This document shows, one piece after another, positions 24,888 to 32,948 of a stretch of 64,000 bases of DNA; positions within the stretch are counted from its first letter, which is position 1, and each line of letters begins with the position of its first letter. The DNA lies in contig NZ_CP085327.1 in assembly GCF_020614375.1 (NCBI RefSeq), positions 1,600,823 through 1,664,822 of the forward strand, read 5' to 3'. Source of the stretch: Haladaptatus salinisoli (GTDB taxonomy: Archaea; Halobacteriota; Halobacteria; Halobacteriales; Haladaptataceae). Position numbers and translations under genes: made by a program. Below the pieces are notes generated by a model. It made no database searches. It was not told where the DNA came from and was given only the letters and a program-made list of their open reading frames with translations.

Positions 24888-24918
24888 GTCGTTCGGGGTG
24901 CGACGGTCGCTCCTGAGA

Positions 24919-24925
24919 GTTTAAG
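24919..24925 (+). promoter_or_regulatory. TATA-like box of the usp gene at 24951
   Basis: GTTTAAG, about 29 nt before ATG 24951, supporting that ATG over an in-frame upstream start at 24930 and a leaderless mRNA. Confidence 0.5.
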
Positions 24926-24950
24926 AACGATGGGGCGAGAAAGAAGAACG

Positions 24951-25385
24951 ATGCTAGACACCGTCGTCATCGCCACCGATGGCTCCGAGAGCGTCGTGCG
25001 CGCGGTCAGGGTCGCGCTCGACCTCGCGCGCCGGTTCGACGCCGAAGTACACGCGCTCTACGTCGTGGACGCCGGCGAAGTCGACTCCTCCCCCGAGAGG
25101 CTCCGCGAGGAACTCCACGCCGCCCTCGAATCGGAGGGGGAGGACGCGCTGGAATCGGTACGCGACCGCGCCGACCGCGACGTGGTCACCGCCGTCCGTG
25201 AGGGCGACCCCGCTGCCGAAATCCGGGAGTACGCCCGCGAACACGACGCCGACGTCGTCGCCACCGGCACCCGAGGCCGCCACGGGGAGAACCGATTCCT
25301 CATCGGCAGCGTCGCGGAACGCGTGGTCCGCACCTGCCCGACGCCCGTGCTGACGGTTCGACAACTCGAATCCGACGAGGCGTGA
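24951..25385 (+). CDS. Universal stress protein with ATP-binding motif
   Basis: 144 residues from ATG 24951 (MLDTVVIATDGSESVVRAVR). Usp fold with the full nucleotide motif: GTRGRHGENRFLIGS matches G-2x-G-9x-G-S. DGSES at the first loop and VVTAVREGDPAAEIREYARE before the motif are typical. Cytoplasmic; usually a stress-induced AMP/ATP-binding dimer. The downstream ABC exporter gene starts 36 bp later with its own TATA box. Confidence 0.9.
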   Translation: MLDTVVIATDGSESVVRAVRVALDLARRFDAEVHALYVVDAGEVDSSPERLREELHAALESEGEDALESVRDRADRDVVTAVREGDPAAEIREYAREHDADVVATGTRGRHGENRFLIGSVAERVVRTCPTPVLTVRQLESDEA

Positions 25386-25391
25386 AGAAAG

Positions 25392-25398
25392 TATATAT
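25392..25398 (+). promoter_or_regulatory. TATA box of the ABC exporter operon
   Basis: TATATAT, centred 26 nt before ATG 25421. It sets the start of the ATPase at MAAIELDDV and predicts leaderless translation. Confidence 0.55.
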
Positions 25399-25420
25399 CA
25401 ACCCGACGCAATTTTCCGGC

Positions 25421-26332
25421 ATGGCCGCCATCGAATTGGACGACGTAACCAAGCGTTTTAGCGACGTCGTCGCCCTCCGCGACCTCTCGCTTCGCGTCGA
25501 AGAAGGCGAGGTGTTCGGCTTCCTCGGCCCGAACGGCGCGGGCAAATCCACGACCATCGACATCCTGCTCGACTACGTTCGCCCGACGAGCGGCACCGCC
25601 CGCGTCTTCGGACGCGACGCGCAGCGCGAGAGCCGCGCGGTTCACGAGCGACTCGGCGTCCTCCCCGACGCCTACCACGCCTACGACCACCTGACCGCCC
25701 GCCAGCACGTCGCGTTCGTCGTCGAATCCCGCGGCGCGGACGACGACCCCGACGAACTCCTCCACCGAGTCGGCATCCTCGACGCCGCCGACCGCCGGGT
25801 CGAGGGGTTCTCGAAGGGGATGCGTCAGCGCCTCGTCCTCGGGATGGCGCTCGTCGGCGACCCCGACCTGCTCGTGCTGGACGAACCGACGACGGGGCTC
25901 GACCCGAACGGCGCGCTGGCGATGCGCGAAATCATCCGCGAAGAGCGCGAGCGCGGGACGACCGTCTTCTTCTCCAGCCACATCTTGGAACAGGTCGAGG
26001 CGGTCTGCGACCGCGTCGGCATCCTCCGCGACGGCGAACTCGTCGCCGTCGACTTCATCGACGGCCTCCGCGAGACGGCCGGAGCCGGTTCGACGCTCAC
26101 CGTGCGAGTGGACCGGGTTCCGTCGGACGCGCTCGACCGGGTGCGGTCGGTCGAGGGGGTCGCCTACGTCTCCGCGGACGGCTCGACCGTCACCGTCGCG
26201 TGCGCCGACCGGGCGAAGAAGGCCGCCCTCGATGCGATCGAGCGGGCGGGCGCGACCGTCGAGGATTTCGACGTCGACGAGGCGTCGCTCGAAGACCTGT
26301 TCGCCACCTACACGACGGAGGTTCCCGCGTGA
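25421..26332 (+). CDS. ABC-2-type exporter ATPase
   Basis: 303 residues. ATPase of a two-gene exporter. Walker A GPNGAGKST (about 37-45), Q-loop region LPDAYHAYDHLTARQ, signature FSKGMRQR, Walker B LLVLDEPTTGLDP and switch His in FFSSHILEQVEAV. The C-terminal about 85 residues form the accessory domain common to drug or lipid exporters of the CcmA/DrrA type. GTGA overlap with the permease gene shows translational coupling. Cargo unknown: drugs, lipids and multi-metal roles are all seen in this family. Confidence 0.92.
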   Translation: MAAIELDDVTKRFSDVVALRDLSLRVEEGEVFGFLGPNGAGKSTTIDILLDYVRPTSGTARVFGRDAQRESRAVHERLGVLPDAYHAYDHLTARQHVAFVVESRGADDDPDELLHRVGILDAADRRVEGFSKGMRQRLVLGMALVGDPDLLVLDEPTTGLDPNGALAMREIIREERERGTTVFFSSHILEQVEAVCDRVGILRDGELVAVDFIDGLRETAGAGSTLTVRVDRVPSDALDRVRSVEGVAYVSADGSTVTVACADRAKKAALDAIERAGATVEDFDVDEASLEDLFATYTTEVPA

Positions 26333-27138
26333 ACTGGCGCGTGCTGGCGAAAAAGGACGTGCTCGACGCCTACCGGAAGTGGACGCTCGGAACCCTCGTC
26401 GTCTTCTTCGTCCTCTTCTTCGGCGTCCCGACCTACCTCCGGGTGAGCAACGTTCCGGAGAGCGCGAACGTGAGCTTCTTCGGGAGCGTCGCCATCGCGG
26501 TCTTTCTCGTCCCGCTGGTCGGCCTGATGATAAGCCACGACGCCGTCGCCGGGGAGCGCGAACTGGGGAGTCTCAAACTCCTGCTCGGCCTGCCCTACAC
26601 CCGACGCGACGTGGTGATGGGCGCGGCGGTCGGACGCGCGATTCTCGTCTGGGTGGCGACGCTGGCCGGCGTCCTCGCGGCCGCGATCGTCTTCCTCGCG
26701 TTCGGCGGGTCGGTGTCGCCGGTCGATCTGGTCGTCTTCCTCGCGCTCGCCCTCCTCCTCGGGGCGGCCTACACCGGGACGGGGGTCGGCATCTCGGCCG
26801 CGGTGAGGACGAAGAATCGCGCGCTGGTCGGGAGCGTCGCCTTCTTCCTCCTGACGCTGGCGGGTTGGGCCGCCATCCCGAACCTGCTCCGATACGTTTT
26901 GAACGGTTTCTCGACGCCGCGGGGGCCGCGACCCGAGTGGGCGGCGCTCCTCGACGGACTCGGTCCCGTGAACGCGTACCAGACCGCCACGAACGCCCTG
27001 CTGGAGACGGGCGGGACGTGGACACCGCCGGGCGACGCCTTATACGACACCGGTTGGTTCGCCCTCTTCGTGCTCGTCTGCTGGGCCGTGGTGCCGGCGG
27101 CGCTCGGCTACCGACGATTCCGCACGGTCGACCTCTAA
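26329..27138 (+). CDS. ABC-2-type exporter permease
   Basis: 269 residues, GTG start overlapping the ATPase stop (GTGA). Six hydrophobic segments: about 20-40 (LGTLVVFFVLFFGVPTYL), 53-73, 105-130, 135-155, 165-190 and 240-262. Conserved ABC-2 features are the cytoplasmic SHDAVAGERELGSLKLLLGLPYTRRDVVMG region after helix 2, and the NxLRYVLNGF/PVNAYQTATNALLETGG extracellular loop. Forms the transmembrane half of the exporter with the ATPase just upstream. Confidence 0.9.
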   Translation: MNWRVLAKKDVLDAYRKWTLGTLVVFFVLFFGVPTYLRVSNVPESANVSFFGSVAIAVFLVPLVGLMISHDAVAGERELGSLKLLLGLPYTRRDVVMGAAVGRAILVWVATLAGVLAAAIVFLAFGGSVSPVDLVVFLALALLLGAAYTGTGVGISAAVRTKNRALVGSVAFFLLTLAGWAAIPNLLRYVLNGFSTPRGPRPEWAALLDGLGPVNAYQTATNALLETGGTWTPPGDALYDTGWFALFVLVCWAVVPAALGYRRFRTVDL

Positions 27139-27189
27139 GTACCGGTCGGTGCGCGAAGAGCGACGCGAGAAAAAGGGGTACCGTCGGGA

Positions 27190-27307
27190 TTCGGCCGACA
27201 TAATTTCAATATTATATTATGATTATCCATATTATTTTAGATTATATATATATATATATACTCTATTAAGAAAGTAATATAAACAACATCGTTGTCTGAT
27301 TTTTCGG
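27190..27307 (+). other. Extremely AT-rich leader with (TA)n tract
   Basis: About 115 bp of almost pure A/T between a GC-rich exporter gene and the aspartoacylase-like gene, including a run of TA repeats (about 27243-27262). It contains several possible TATA boxes, so it probably is the promoter of the gene at 27308, unusually soft for this genome. Confidence 0.6.
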
Positions 27308-28150
27308 ATGGCAAACGAAAATCGTAAGCAGAAGTCGGATCGAATCGCCATCGACTCCGCCAGTTCGCGCCGAGCGTTCGTGCGGAAGATGGGGGGAACA
27401 CTCGCGGCAACCGCGATCGTCTCGTCCGGAGCCGGCGCGGTTTCAGCCGCCGAAACGCGCCGCTCGTACACCATCCGTGAGGGGACGGAAGACGAAACAC
27501 GGGTGTACGTCATCGACGCCGGGGAACCGGGGCCGACGGCGGTCGTCGTCGGTGGAATCCACGGGAACGAGGAGTCCGGATACCTCGCGGCGGACGACGT
27601 CGCCACGTGGTCGATCGACAAGGGAAAACTCGTCGTGATACCGCGGTCGAATCCCGTCGCCATCGACCGCGGGACGTACGTGAACGACAACGGTAATCTG
27701 AACCGGAAGTTCCCGCCGGGCAAGGAGCCGACGACGGCGCTCGCCCGGGCGCTGTGGAACGCCATCGACAGCCACAACCCGAACACGGTGTTGAACCTCC
27801 ACGCCTCGCAGGGGATTTACCGGGAAGACGACGGACCGGACGGGTCGGGACAGGCTATCTACCCGACGTACTCGGAAGGGGCCGGGGAGGACGCCGTGAT
27901 GACCGCGAGGTACATGAATCGGTACCACGTTCCCGACTCCTACCCCGAGTACCTCGCGTTCAAACGCGGGAACACCATCGACGCGGATCGGCCGTTGTTG
28001 ATACATAAAGTCGCGGGGGACATGCGGATTCGGGGGTACATCCTCGAAGTGACGACGTACGACACGGAGCTCGATACGCGCGTCCGGTGGCACCTGAACA
28101 TGGTTCGTCACCTCCTGCGCCGGAACGGAATCGACAGAACGTACGACTAA
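27308..28150 (+). CDS. Tat-exported succinylglutamate desuccinylase/aspartoacylase-family protein
   Basis: 280 residues, ATG 27308. Twin-arginine signal SSRRAFVRKMGGTLAATAIV with cleavage expected near VSAAET (about 47). Zinc-carboxypeptidase-like fold: GGIHGNEESG (H and E metal ligands, about 80-90), the NLNRKFP substrate motif and LNLHAS (third ligand His). Enzymes of this family hydrolyse N-acyl amino acids or related amides; here the protein is exported, so an extracellular amide or peptide is more likely than intracellular N-succinyl-glutamate. The catalytic Glu is probably in GYILEVTTYDTE. The AT-rich leader suggests special regulation or a horizontal origin, but the coding region itself has normal GC. 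Confidence 0.83.
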   Translation: MANENRKQKSDRIAIDSASSRRAFVRKMGGTLAATAIVSSGAGAVSAAETRRSYTIREGTEDETRVYVIDAGEPGPTAVVVGGIHGNEESGYLAADDVATWSIDKGKLVVIPRSNPVAIDRGTYVNDNGNLNRKFPPGKEPTTALARALWNAIDSHNPNTVLNLHASQGIYREDDGPDGSGQAIYPTYSEGAGEDAVMTARYMNRYHVPDSYPEYLAFKRGNTIDADRPLLIHKVAGDMRIRGYILEVTTYDTELDTRVRWHLNMVRHLLRRNGIDRTYD

Positions 28151-28241
28151 TCAACGGTGGGGTGCGTCCGGGTCGCGACGGATAGCCCGACCCCTCCCGC
28201 GATATCAAGCAACTCTTTGCGCCGGGCGTCTGAGAAGACGT

Positions 28242-29333
28242 ATGGAAGACTGGGTCATCGACGACGAGAACCTCTCGCTCGAACGGAAATCGCTGCTGCC
28301 GGGCGAGGGCTTTTTCGTGCCCGATTCGTTCGAGGAACGGAAAGAAGAGCAGGAAGCACAGGAGGCGCTGTCCGGCGCGGACGTGGCGGTGGTCGCCGAC
28401 CCGGACGCCGACGGACTGGCCGCGACGGCGCTCGTCCGCGAAGCCTACGGCGACGGTGCGCTCATCGACGCCGGGCCGCACGACCTGGACGACGCGTTGG
28501 AGCGTGTGGCGGCGTACGGCGAACCCGGCGCGACGGTGTTCGTCTGCGACCTCTGCCCTGACGCCTACGAACCCATCGCGGAGGAGCTGACGGCGCTCGT
28601 CGCCGAAGCAGACGCGGTGTACTGGTTCGACCACCACCAGTGGGACGACGCCGTCGCCGACGCGGTGCGCGACGTCGGCGTCGAACTCGTCGTCGGCGAG
28701 TCGGAAGAGGAGTGTACCGCGGACGTGGTGGCTCGGTCGCTCGACTACGACTTCCCGGAGTACCTCGTCGAACTCGCCGCCGTCACGCGCGACCACGACC
28801 TCTGGCTCCGCGAAGATCCGCGCAGCGACGACCTCGCGGACTACTCCTACTGGTCGGAACCCGAGGAGTACATGGCGGTCGTCCAGAGATACGGCGCGAA
28901 TCTCCCCGAGGAGGTGCGGCAGTTCCTCGCCGAACAGCGCGTCGAGAAGGACGCGCTCGTCGAGCGAGCGGTGGAGCGCGCCGACATGGAGGAGATAGGA
29001 GACTGGACGGTCGGCGTCACCTACGGTCGCTGTTCGCAGAACGAGGTCGCCGAGGCCATGCGCGAGCGGGGGGCGGACGCCTCGGTCGTCGTCAAACCCG
29101 CCGGGAGCGCGAGCATACGCGGCACCGACGAGTTCCAGCGGTGCCACGAGGTCGCCCGGCAGGTCAACGGCGGCGGCCATCCGAAAGCCGCGGGGTGTAA
29201 GCCCGACATCTACGACGACATGCTGGACTACGCCCACCACTGGACGACGCAGGGCGCGGTGGCGAAGCAGGTGATTCTCGACGGCTTCCGGAATCTGGAA
29301 CCAGACGACTCCGAGGAAGCGAGCGAAGAATGA
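28242..29333 (+). CDS. DHH-family phosphoesterase (archaeal RecJ/NrnA-like)
   Basis: 363 residues. Mn-dependent nuclease or phosphodiesterase. Motif I VADPDADGLAAT (about 51-61), motif III YWFDHHQWDDA (DHH 130-132) and the C-terminal DHHA1 glycine motif NGGGHPKAAGC. This set occurs in exonucleases (RecJ), oligoribonucleases and c-di-AMP phosphodiesterases. The short N-terminus without extra domains leans towards the archaeal single-stranded-nucleic-acid or oligonucleotide type. It overlaps the broken btpA gene by ATGA. Confidence 0.87.
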   Translation: MEDWVIDDENLSLERKSLLPGEGFFVPDSFEERKEEQEAQEALSGADVAVVADPDADGLAATALVREAYGDGALIDAGPHDLDDALERVAAYGEPGATVFVCDLCPDAYEPIAEELTALVAEADAVYWFDHHQWDDAVADAVRDVGVELVVGESEEECTADVVARSLDYDFPEYLVELAAVTRDHDLWLREDPRSDDLADYSYWSEPEEYMAVVQRYGANLPEEVRQFLAEQRVEKDALVERAVERADMEEIGDWTVGVTYGRCSQNEVAEAMRERGADASVVVKPAGSASIRGTDEFQRCHEVARQVNGGGHPKAAGCKPDIYDDMLDYAHHWTTQGAVAKQVILDGFRNLEPDDSEEASEE

Positions 29334-30140
29334 ACGCGCTATCGGGCGACGCCATCGTCGGCATGGTACACCTGCCGGCATTGCCCGGCGCGCCCGGGTA
29401 CGACGGCGATTTCGACGCCGTCCGCGCCCGGGCGCTCGCCGACGCCCGGGCGCTCGAAGCGGGCGGCGCGGACGCCATCGTGGTCGAGAACTTCGGAGAC
29501 GCGCCGTTCTTCCCCGACGACGTGCCGAAACACGTCGTGGCGTCGATGACCCGCGTCGCGACCGAACTCCGGCGGGCGGTGGACCGCCCGCTCGGCGTGA
29601 ACGTCCTCCGGAATGACGCCGAGGCGGCCCTCTCGGTCGCGGCCGCCGCCGGAGCCGAGTTCGTGCGCGTGAACGAACGTTCACGCGGGCGCGCGCGTGA
29701 CCGACCAGGGCATCGTCGAGGGGCGGGCGCACGAGACGCTCCGCCTCCGCGACGAACTCGACAGCGACGTCGCGATTTTCGCCGACGTGGAGGTGAAACA
29801 CTCCGCGCCGCTGGCGGAGCGGCCGCTCGCCGAACTGGTCGCGGAAACCCTCGAACGGGGTCGCGCGGACGGCCTCGTCGTCAGCGGATCCGAGACGGGC
29901 CACGCGGTGGACGCGGAGACGCTCGCGTCGGTCGTCGCCTTCCGTGACGACCTCGGCGCGGACGCGCCCGTGCTGGTCGGCAGCGGTACCACGGCGGAAA
30001 ACGTCGCGGAGTTGGTGGAGATCGCGGACGGTGCGATCGTCGGAACGGCCCTAAAAGAAGACGAAGAGACGGTGAACCGGGTGGACGAGTCGCGAGTTGA
30101 AAACCTCGTCTCGCGCGTTCGAAATCGGGACGGACCGTAG
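29330..30140 (+). pseudogene. btpA: btpA-family gene with a 4-bp duplication frameshift
   Basis: BtpA is a TIM-barrel family linked to photosystem I stability in cyanobacteria but widespread in archaea without photosynthesis. Frame 1 runs MNALSGDAIVGMVHLPALPG...AAGAEFVRVN; the family then expects VHxGARVTDQGIVEGRAHET. Instead the DNA reads gtgaac-GAAC-gttcac: a GAAC tandem duplication at 29671-29678. Removing one GAAC restores VNVHAGARVTDQGIVEGRAHETLRLRDELD in the other frame, which then continues to a normal end (…VSRVRNRDGP) at 30140. The restored gene would be 268 codons, the family length. The start overlaps the DHH gene stop, so expression was coupled. Sequencing error is possible; two GAAC copies are easily miscounted only in homopolymer-prone data, which this is not. 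Confidence 0.8.
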
Positions 30141-30347
30141 CGACCGGGGTCGAACGGACTCCCTCGAAAGGTGACGAGCACTGAGAAGTTCCGACCGAAG
30201 CGATTAATTTTCGTTACCCCTCGCATCCCGACCCCCATCGATAAAATACGATACCGTCGGTGAGTTCGGATTCGGGTTTTCGACGACGGGACTGATCTTC
30301 GCGTTCCGACGGAGCTATCGGAGGTCTCGAATCCGTCCGTCAAGTCG

Positions 30348-31859
30348 TTAGCACGACTTCTGCGCGTTCTTCTTGCCGTTGTCGTGGTGCTTGCCCTTCT
30401 CGCCGTGGTCGTGGCCCTCGTTGGTCGCTTCCGCCTCGGCGATCTGCTCGTTCTGGTTGACCTGGTAGTTGAACTGCTCCGCGAGCGCGGTGCCGTCGTT
30501 CTCGGCGTACGCGACCGCACTGTACTGCTCGTTGACGTTCAACTGCTCGACGTACTGAGCCTGGTCGATGTCGGCGATGGCGGTCTGTTGGTTGAGCTGT
30601 GTGCTGCCGTTGTCGTAGCTAACCGCCCAGGAACCATCGCCCTTGGCGTCTTCGCCGTTCAACACCTTGGTGGCTTCCCAGTGTCCGTCCCCGATGTTCA
30701 CCGCGGTCGCCTCCGCGATTTGCGCGTTGAGGTTCGCCTGGTAGCTGGACTGCGTCGCGTACGAATCGCTTCCGCCGAGGGCGACGGCGATGGCCGCGTT
30801 CTGCAAGCTGATGTTCTGCTGGCTGACGTCTTGGAACTGGTCGATGCTGGCCGACGCGTTCTGCGTGTTCGACTGCTTCCCGCCGTCGTCCGTCCGCTTC
30901 ACGTCCGATTTCGAGACGTTACCTTGCATTCTGGCGGAGGCCGCCGCTTCACTGACCGACTTCGGATCGAAGTTGATCGCCGCGGCGTTCGCAACCTGCT
31001 CGTTGACGTTGAACTGGCAGCTCACCTGCCACGCCTTGGCGACGCTTCCCTCGCCGACCGCGATGGCGACCGCGACGCCCTGTTCGTTGACGTTCAGTTG
31101 GTCGACGTCCTGCCATTGGACGACCGACGAGTCGGCGTCTTGGTCGTGCTTTGTCTTCTGGTGATGACCGTCGCCGACGTTCGCCGCCAGGGCGTCCGCT
31201 TCCTGCACGTTCTGGTTGCGCTGGTAGCTTCGTTGGAACGACCGGGCGTAACTGCCGCCTTGCGCTATCGCGACGGCCGTGCTCTGGCTGTTGTAGTTCA
31301 GTTGATCGACTTCCTGTTCCTGTTCGATCTCCGCTTGCGCGGTCTGTTCGCTCTGGTAGGATTGGTCGCTGACGACCCACCCCGAGAACTCGCGCGAGTC
31401 GGTATCGCCCGCGAAGATCACGTAGGCATCGTTGACGCCTTTGAACGTGTGTTCCCTATCCTTCTTTTTCGCGTTGATCGACTGCGCGTTACCTTCCTGC
31501 GCGTTCGCGTTGGTCTGATAGGCGCGCTGGATCGCGTCCGCCTGTCCGCCGTTTATCGAGATCGCGACGGCGTTTTCCTGCTGGTTGACGTTTAGCTGGT
31601 CGACGTCCTGGTACTGAATGACCTCCGACGAGGATTCCTGCGAACTCGACTGCGCGCTTCCGCTCCGATCTTCCAACCACGATTCGAGGTCGGTCGATTC
31701 GGTGTCGACACCGAACACGAGGTAAACGTTCCGTCCGTTCGCGTCCGTCGCGGCGCTCGATGCGGCCGAGAACACGGTGCCGGCTCCGATTCCCGCCGCG
31801 ATCCCTTTCACGTAGTCTCTGCGGTTAAGGTTGCTTTGACTTCCGTTGTTTTTTGGCAT
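30348..31859 (-). CDS. Tat-exported curlin-like repeat protein (five Gln/Asn-rich units)
   Basis: 503 residues. Signal: NRRDYVKGIAAGIGAG, a Tat signal, then NVYLVFGVDTESTDLESWL (45-62). Five units of about 50-55 residues at 79-129, 173-227, 245-296, 335-389 and 427-480. Consensus: Q-Q-V-x-Q-L-N-V-N-x-Q, then A-V-A-I-A-x-G-G-x-x-A, then Q-x-x-Y-Q-x-N-x-N-x-Q-x-A. Alternating Gln/Asn and Ala/Val/Ile at fixed spacing is the pattern of curlin (CsgA) amyloid repeats. A second duplicated motif, AYVIFAGDTDSREFSGWV (145-162), echoes the one at 45-62. The C-terminus is His/Lys/Gly-rich (HDHGEKGKHHDNGKK) and ends in Cys. No curli secretion genes are nearby; the assignment is by pattern, not by family match. 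Confidence 0.6.
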   Translation of the reverse strand: MPKNNGSQSNLNRRDYVKGIAAGIGAGTVFSAASSAATDANGRNVYLVFGVDTESTDLESWLEDRSGSAQSSSQESSSEVIQYQDVDQLNVNQQENAVAISINGGQADAIQRAYQTNANAQEGNAQSINAKKKDREHTFKGVNDAYVIFAGDTDSREFSGWVVSDQSYQSEQTAQAEIEQEQEVDQLNYNSQSTAVAIAQGGSYARSFQRSYQRNQNVQEADALAANVGDGHHQKTKHDQDADSSVVQWQDVDQLNVNEQGVAVAIAVGEGSVAKAWQVSCQFNVNEQVANAAAINFDPKSVSEAAASARMQGNVSKSDVKRTDDGGKQSNTQNASASIDQFQDVSQQNISLQNAAIAVALGGSDSYATQSSYQANLNAQIAEATAVNIGDGHWEATKVLNGEDAKGDGSWAVSYDNGSTQLNQQTAIADIDQAQYVEQLNVNEQYSAVAYAENDGTALAEQFNYQVNQNEQIAEAEATNEGHDHGEKGKHHDNGKKNAQKSC

Positions 31860-32194
31860 GCTACGGAATGGACGAAGACCGATTCCTACTTCGTTATGAG
31901 CACGCTGATAGAATAATTAGACAGTAATCAGTACCTACAACGATAGGAGATGCATAATTATCGTCCGAAGAACGAAAAATAACGTCGTCGTTTCGATTTG
32001 TTCCCATTCCGGTAGCTTGGATGGAGTACCGGAAGGGTGCTAGGAGTGACGGATCTGAAAGCGAAAATCGGCGACGAGCGATGAACGCGCGGTACCGGTC
32101 ACGGGAGGGGTCCGCTCGTCGAGAGCGGGATTTTCACACCGCTGTTCGGGCGGAACTCCGAACCGACGGCTACGCTCCTCGCGATCGTGATCCC
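31860..32194. other. Intergenic region with promoter-like AT and an 8-bp hairpin
   Basis: 335 bp upstream of the curlin-like gene. The first about 110 bp are AT-rich and hold TATA-like CTCATAA (31893-31899, minus) and TAATTATTC. A perfect inverted repeat TTCCGGTA (32007-32014) / TACCGGAA (32027-32034) with a 12-bp spacer lies in the middle. The rest is ordinary GC-rich sequence with no convincing frame, ending at the stop of the 32195 gene. Confidence 0.5.
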
Positions 32195-32458
32195 CTACGG
32201 CCTGCGGAACACGTAGGTCGATCCCGCTCGTTCGACGCGAATCGCACCTCCGTCGTGGTCGAAGACGAGCGAGTCGGCGCGGCCGTCGAAATCGTGCAGC
32301 AGCATCCCGGCGGTCACTCGGCCGTCGCGCATGACGGTGAATCGGGCCACCCCCATCCGGGAGACGAGTCTCGCGTCGGACGCGTCGACTTCCCCGGCGA
32401 ACCGACGGAGGTTCGACTCGACCGCGTTCCAGTCGGAGAGCGGTACGCGTTCTACCAT
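32195..32458 (-). CDS. Small conserved haloarchaeal protein of unknown function
   Basis: 87 residues from ATG 32458 (MVERVPLSDWNAVESNLRRFAG). No signal, no membrane helix. Beta-rich C-terminal half: RFTVMRDGRVTAGMLLHDF and GAIRVERAGSTYVFRRP, with a helix at the start. Codon use and acidic composition match the genome. The stop is at 32195, 77 bp from the next gene on the same strand. I do not recognise a family. The upstream ATG at 32485 would add nine residues and is less likely by pattern. Confidence 0.6.
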   Translation of the reverse strand: MVERVPLSDWNAVESNLRRFAGEVDASDARLVSRMGVARFTVMRDGRVTAGMLLHDFDGRADSLVFDHDGGAIRVERAGSTYVFRRP

Positions 32459-32534
32459 ACCGAATCCGTCGGCGGGCGCGAGCAAAGCGGTGACGGTCGG
32501 TGCGGTCGCGAGTCGGGCGGTGCGGTCGAACCGG

Positions 32535-32948
32535 TCAGCGCTCGCCGGCGACCCACTTCTGCGAGAATGCGGTTCCGCACTCGCAGTACGCGTAGGCGTG
32601 AATCACGTCCCCCTCGGCGTAGAGGCCGCCGACCTCGTCGTTCTGCGCTTCCGCGAACGCGAAGACGAACTCCACGTCGTGGTCGCCCTCCGGGCAGTCG
32701 CCGCCCGCGAGATTCGGTGCGATTTCCCCGTCGGTTCCCATCGCCCGCTTTGCGAAGCTCATCGCGTCCATCCCGGTCGCCTTCCGGAAGACGCTTCGGC
32801 CCGTCTCGCCGGAGACGACGACGAGCGTCCCGCCGGGAACCGACTCGCCGTGCTCGGCGAGCGAGTCGCCCGAGACGAACGAATCGGCGAGGAAAAGGGC
32901 GACGTCGTCCGTGCGCTCGCCGGCCAGGAACTCGTCTCGTTTACTCAT
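32535..32948 (-). CDS. DUF5807-type haloarchaeal protein
   Basis: 137 residues, ATG 32948 (MSKRDEFLAGERTDDVALFL). Cytoplasmic, acidic. Conserved segments LVVVSGETGRSVFRKATG, GGDCPEGDHDVEFVFAFAEAQN and a final YAYCECGTAFSQKW, with Cys pairs suggesting a zinc or structural site. The whole resembles the haloarchaeal family recalled as DUF5807; no function is known. Start overlaps the upstream gene (ATGA), so the two are coupled. Confidence 0.75.
   Translation of the reverse strand: MSKRDEFLAGERTDDVALFLADSFVSGDSLAEHGESVPGGTLVVVSGETGRSVFRKATGMDAMSFAKRAMGTDGEIAPNLAGGDCPEGDHDVEFVFAFAEAQNDEVGGLYAEGDVIHAYAYCECGTAFSQKWVAGER

Noticed and set aside
27232..27786. Minus-strand frame (184 codons) through the AT-rich island and the hydrolase gene
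   Set aside because: It is antisense to a gene with clear zinc-enzyme motifs and its end lies in the TA tract; composition is not protein-like.
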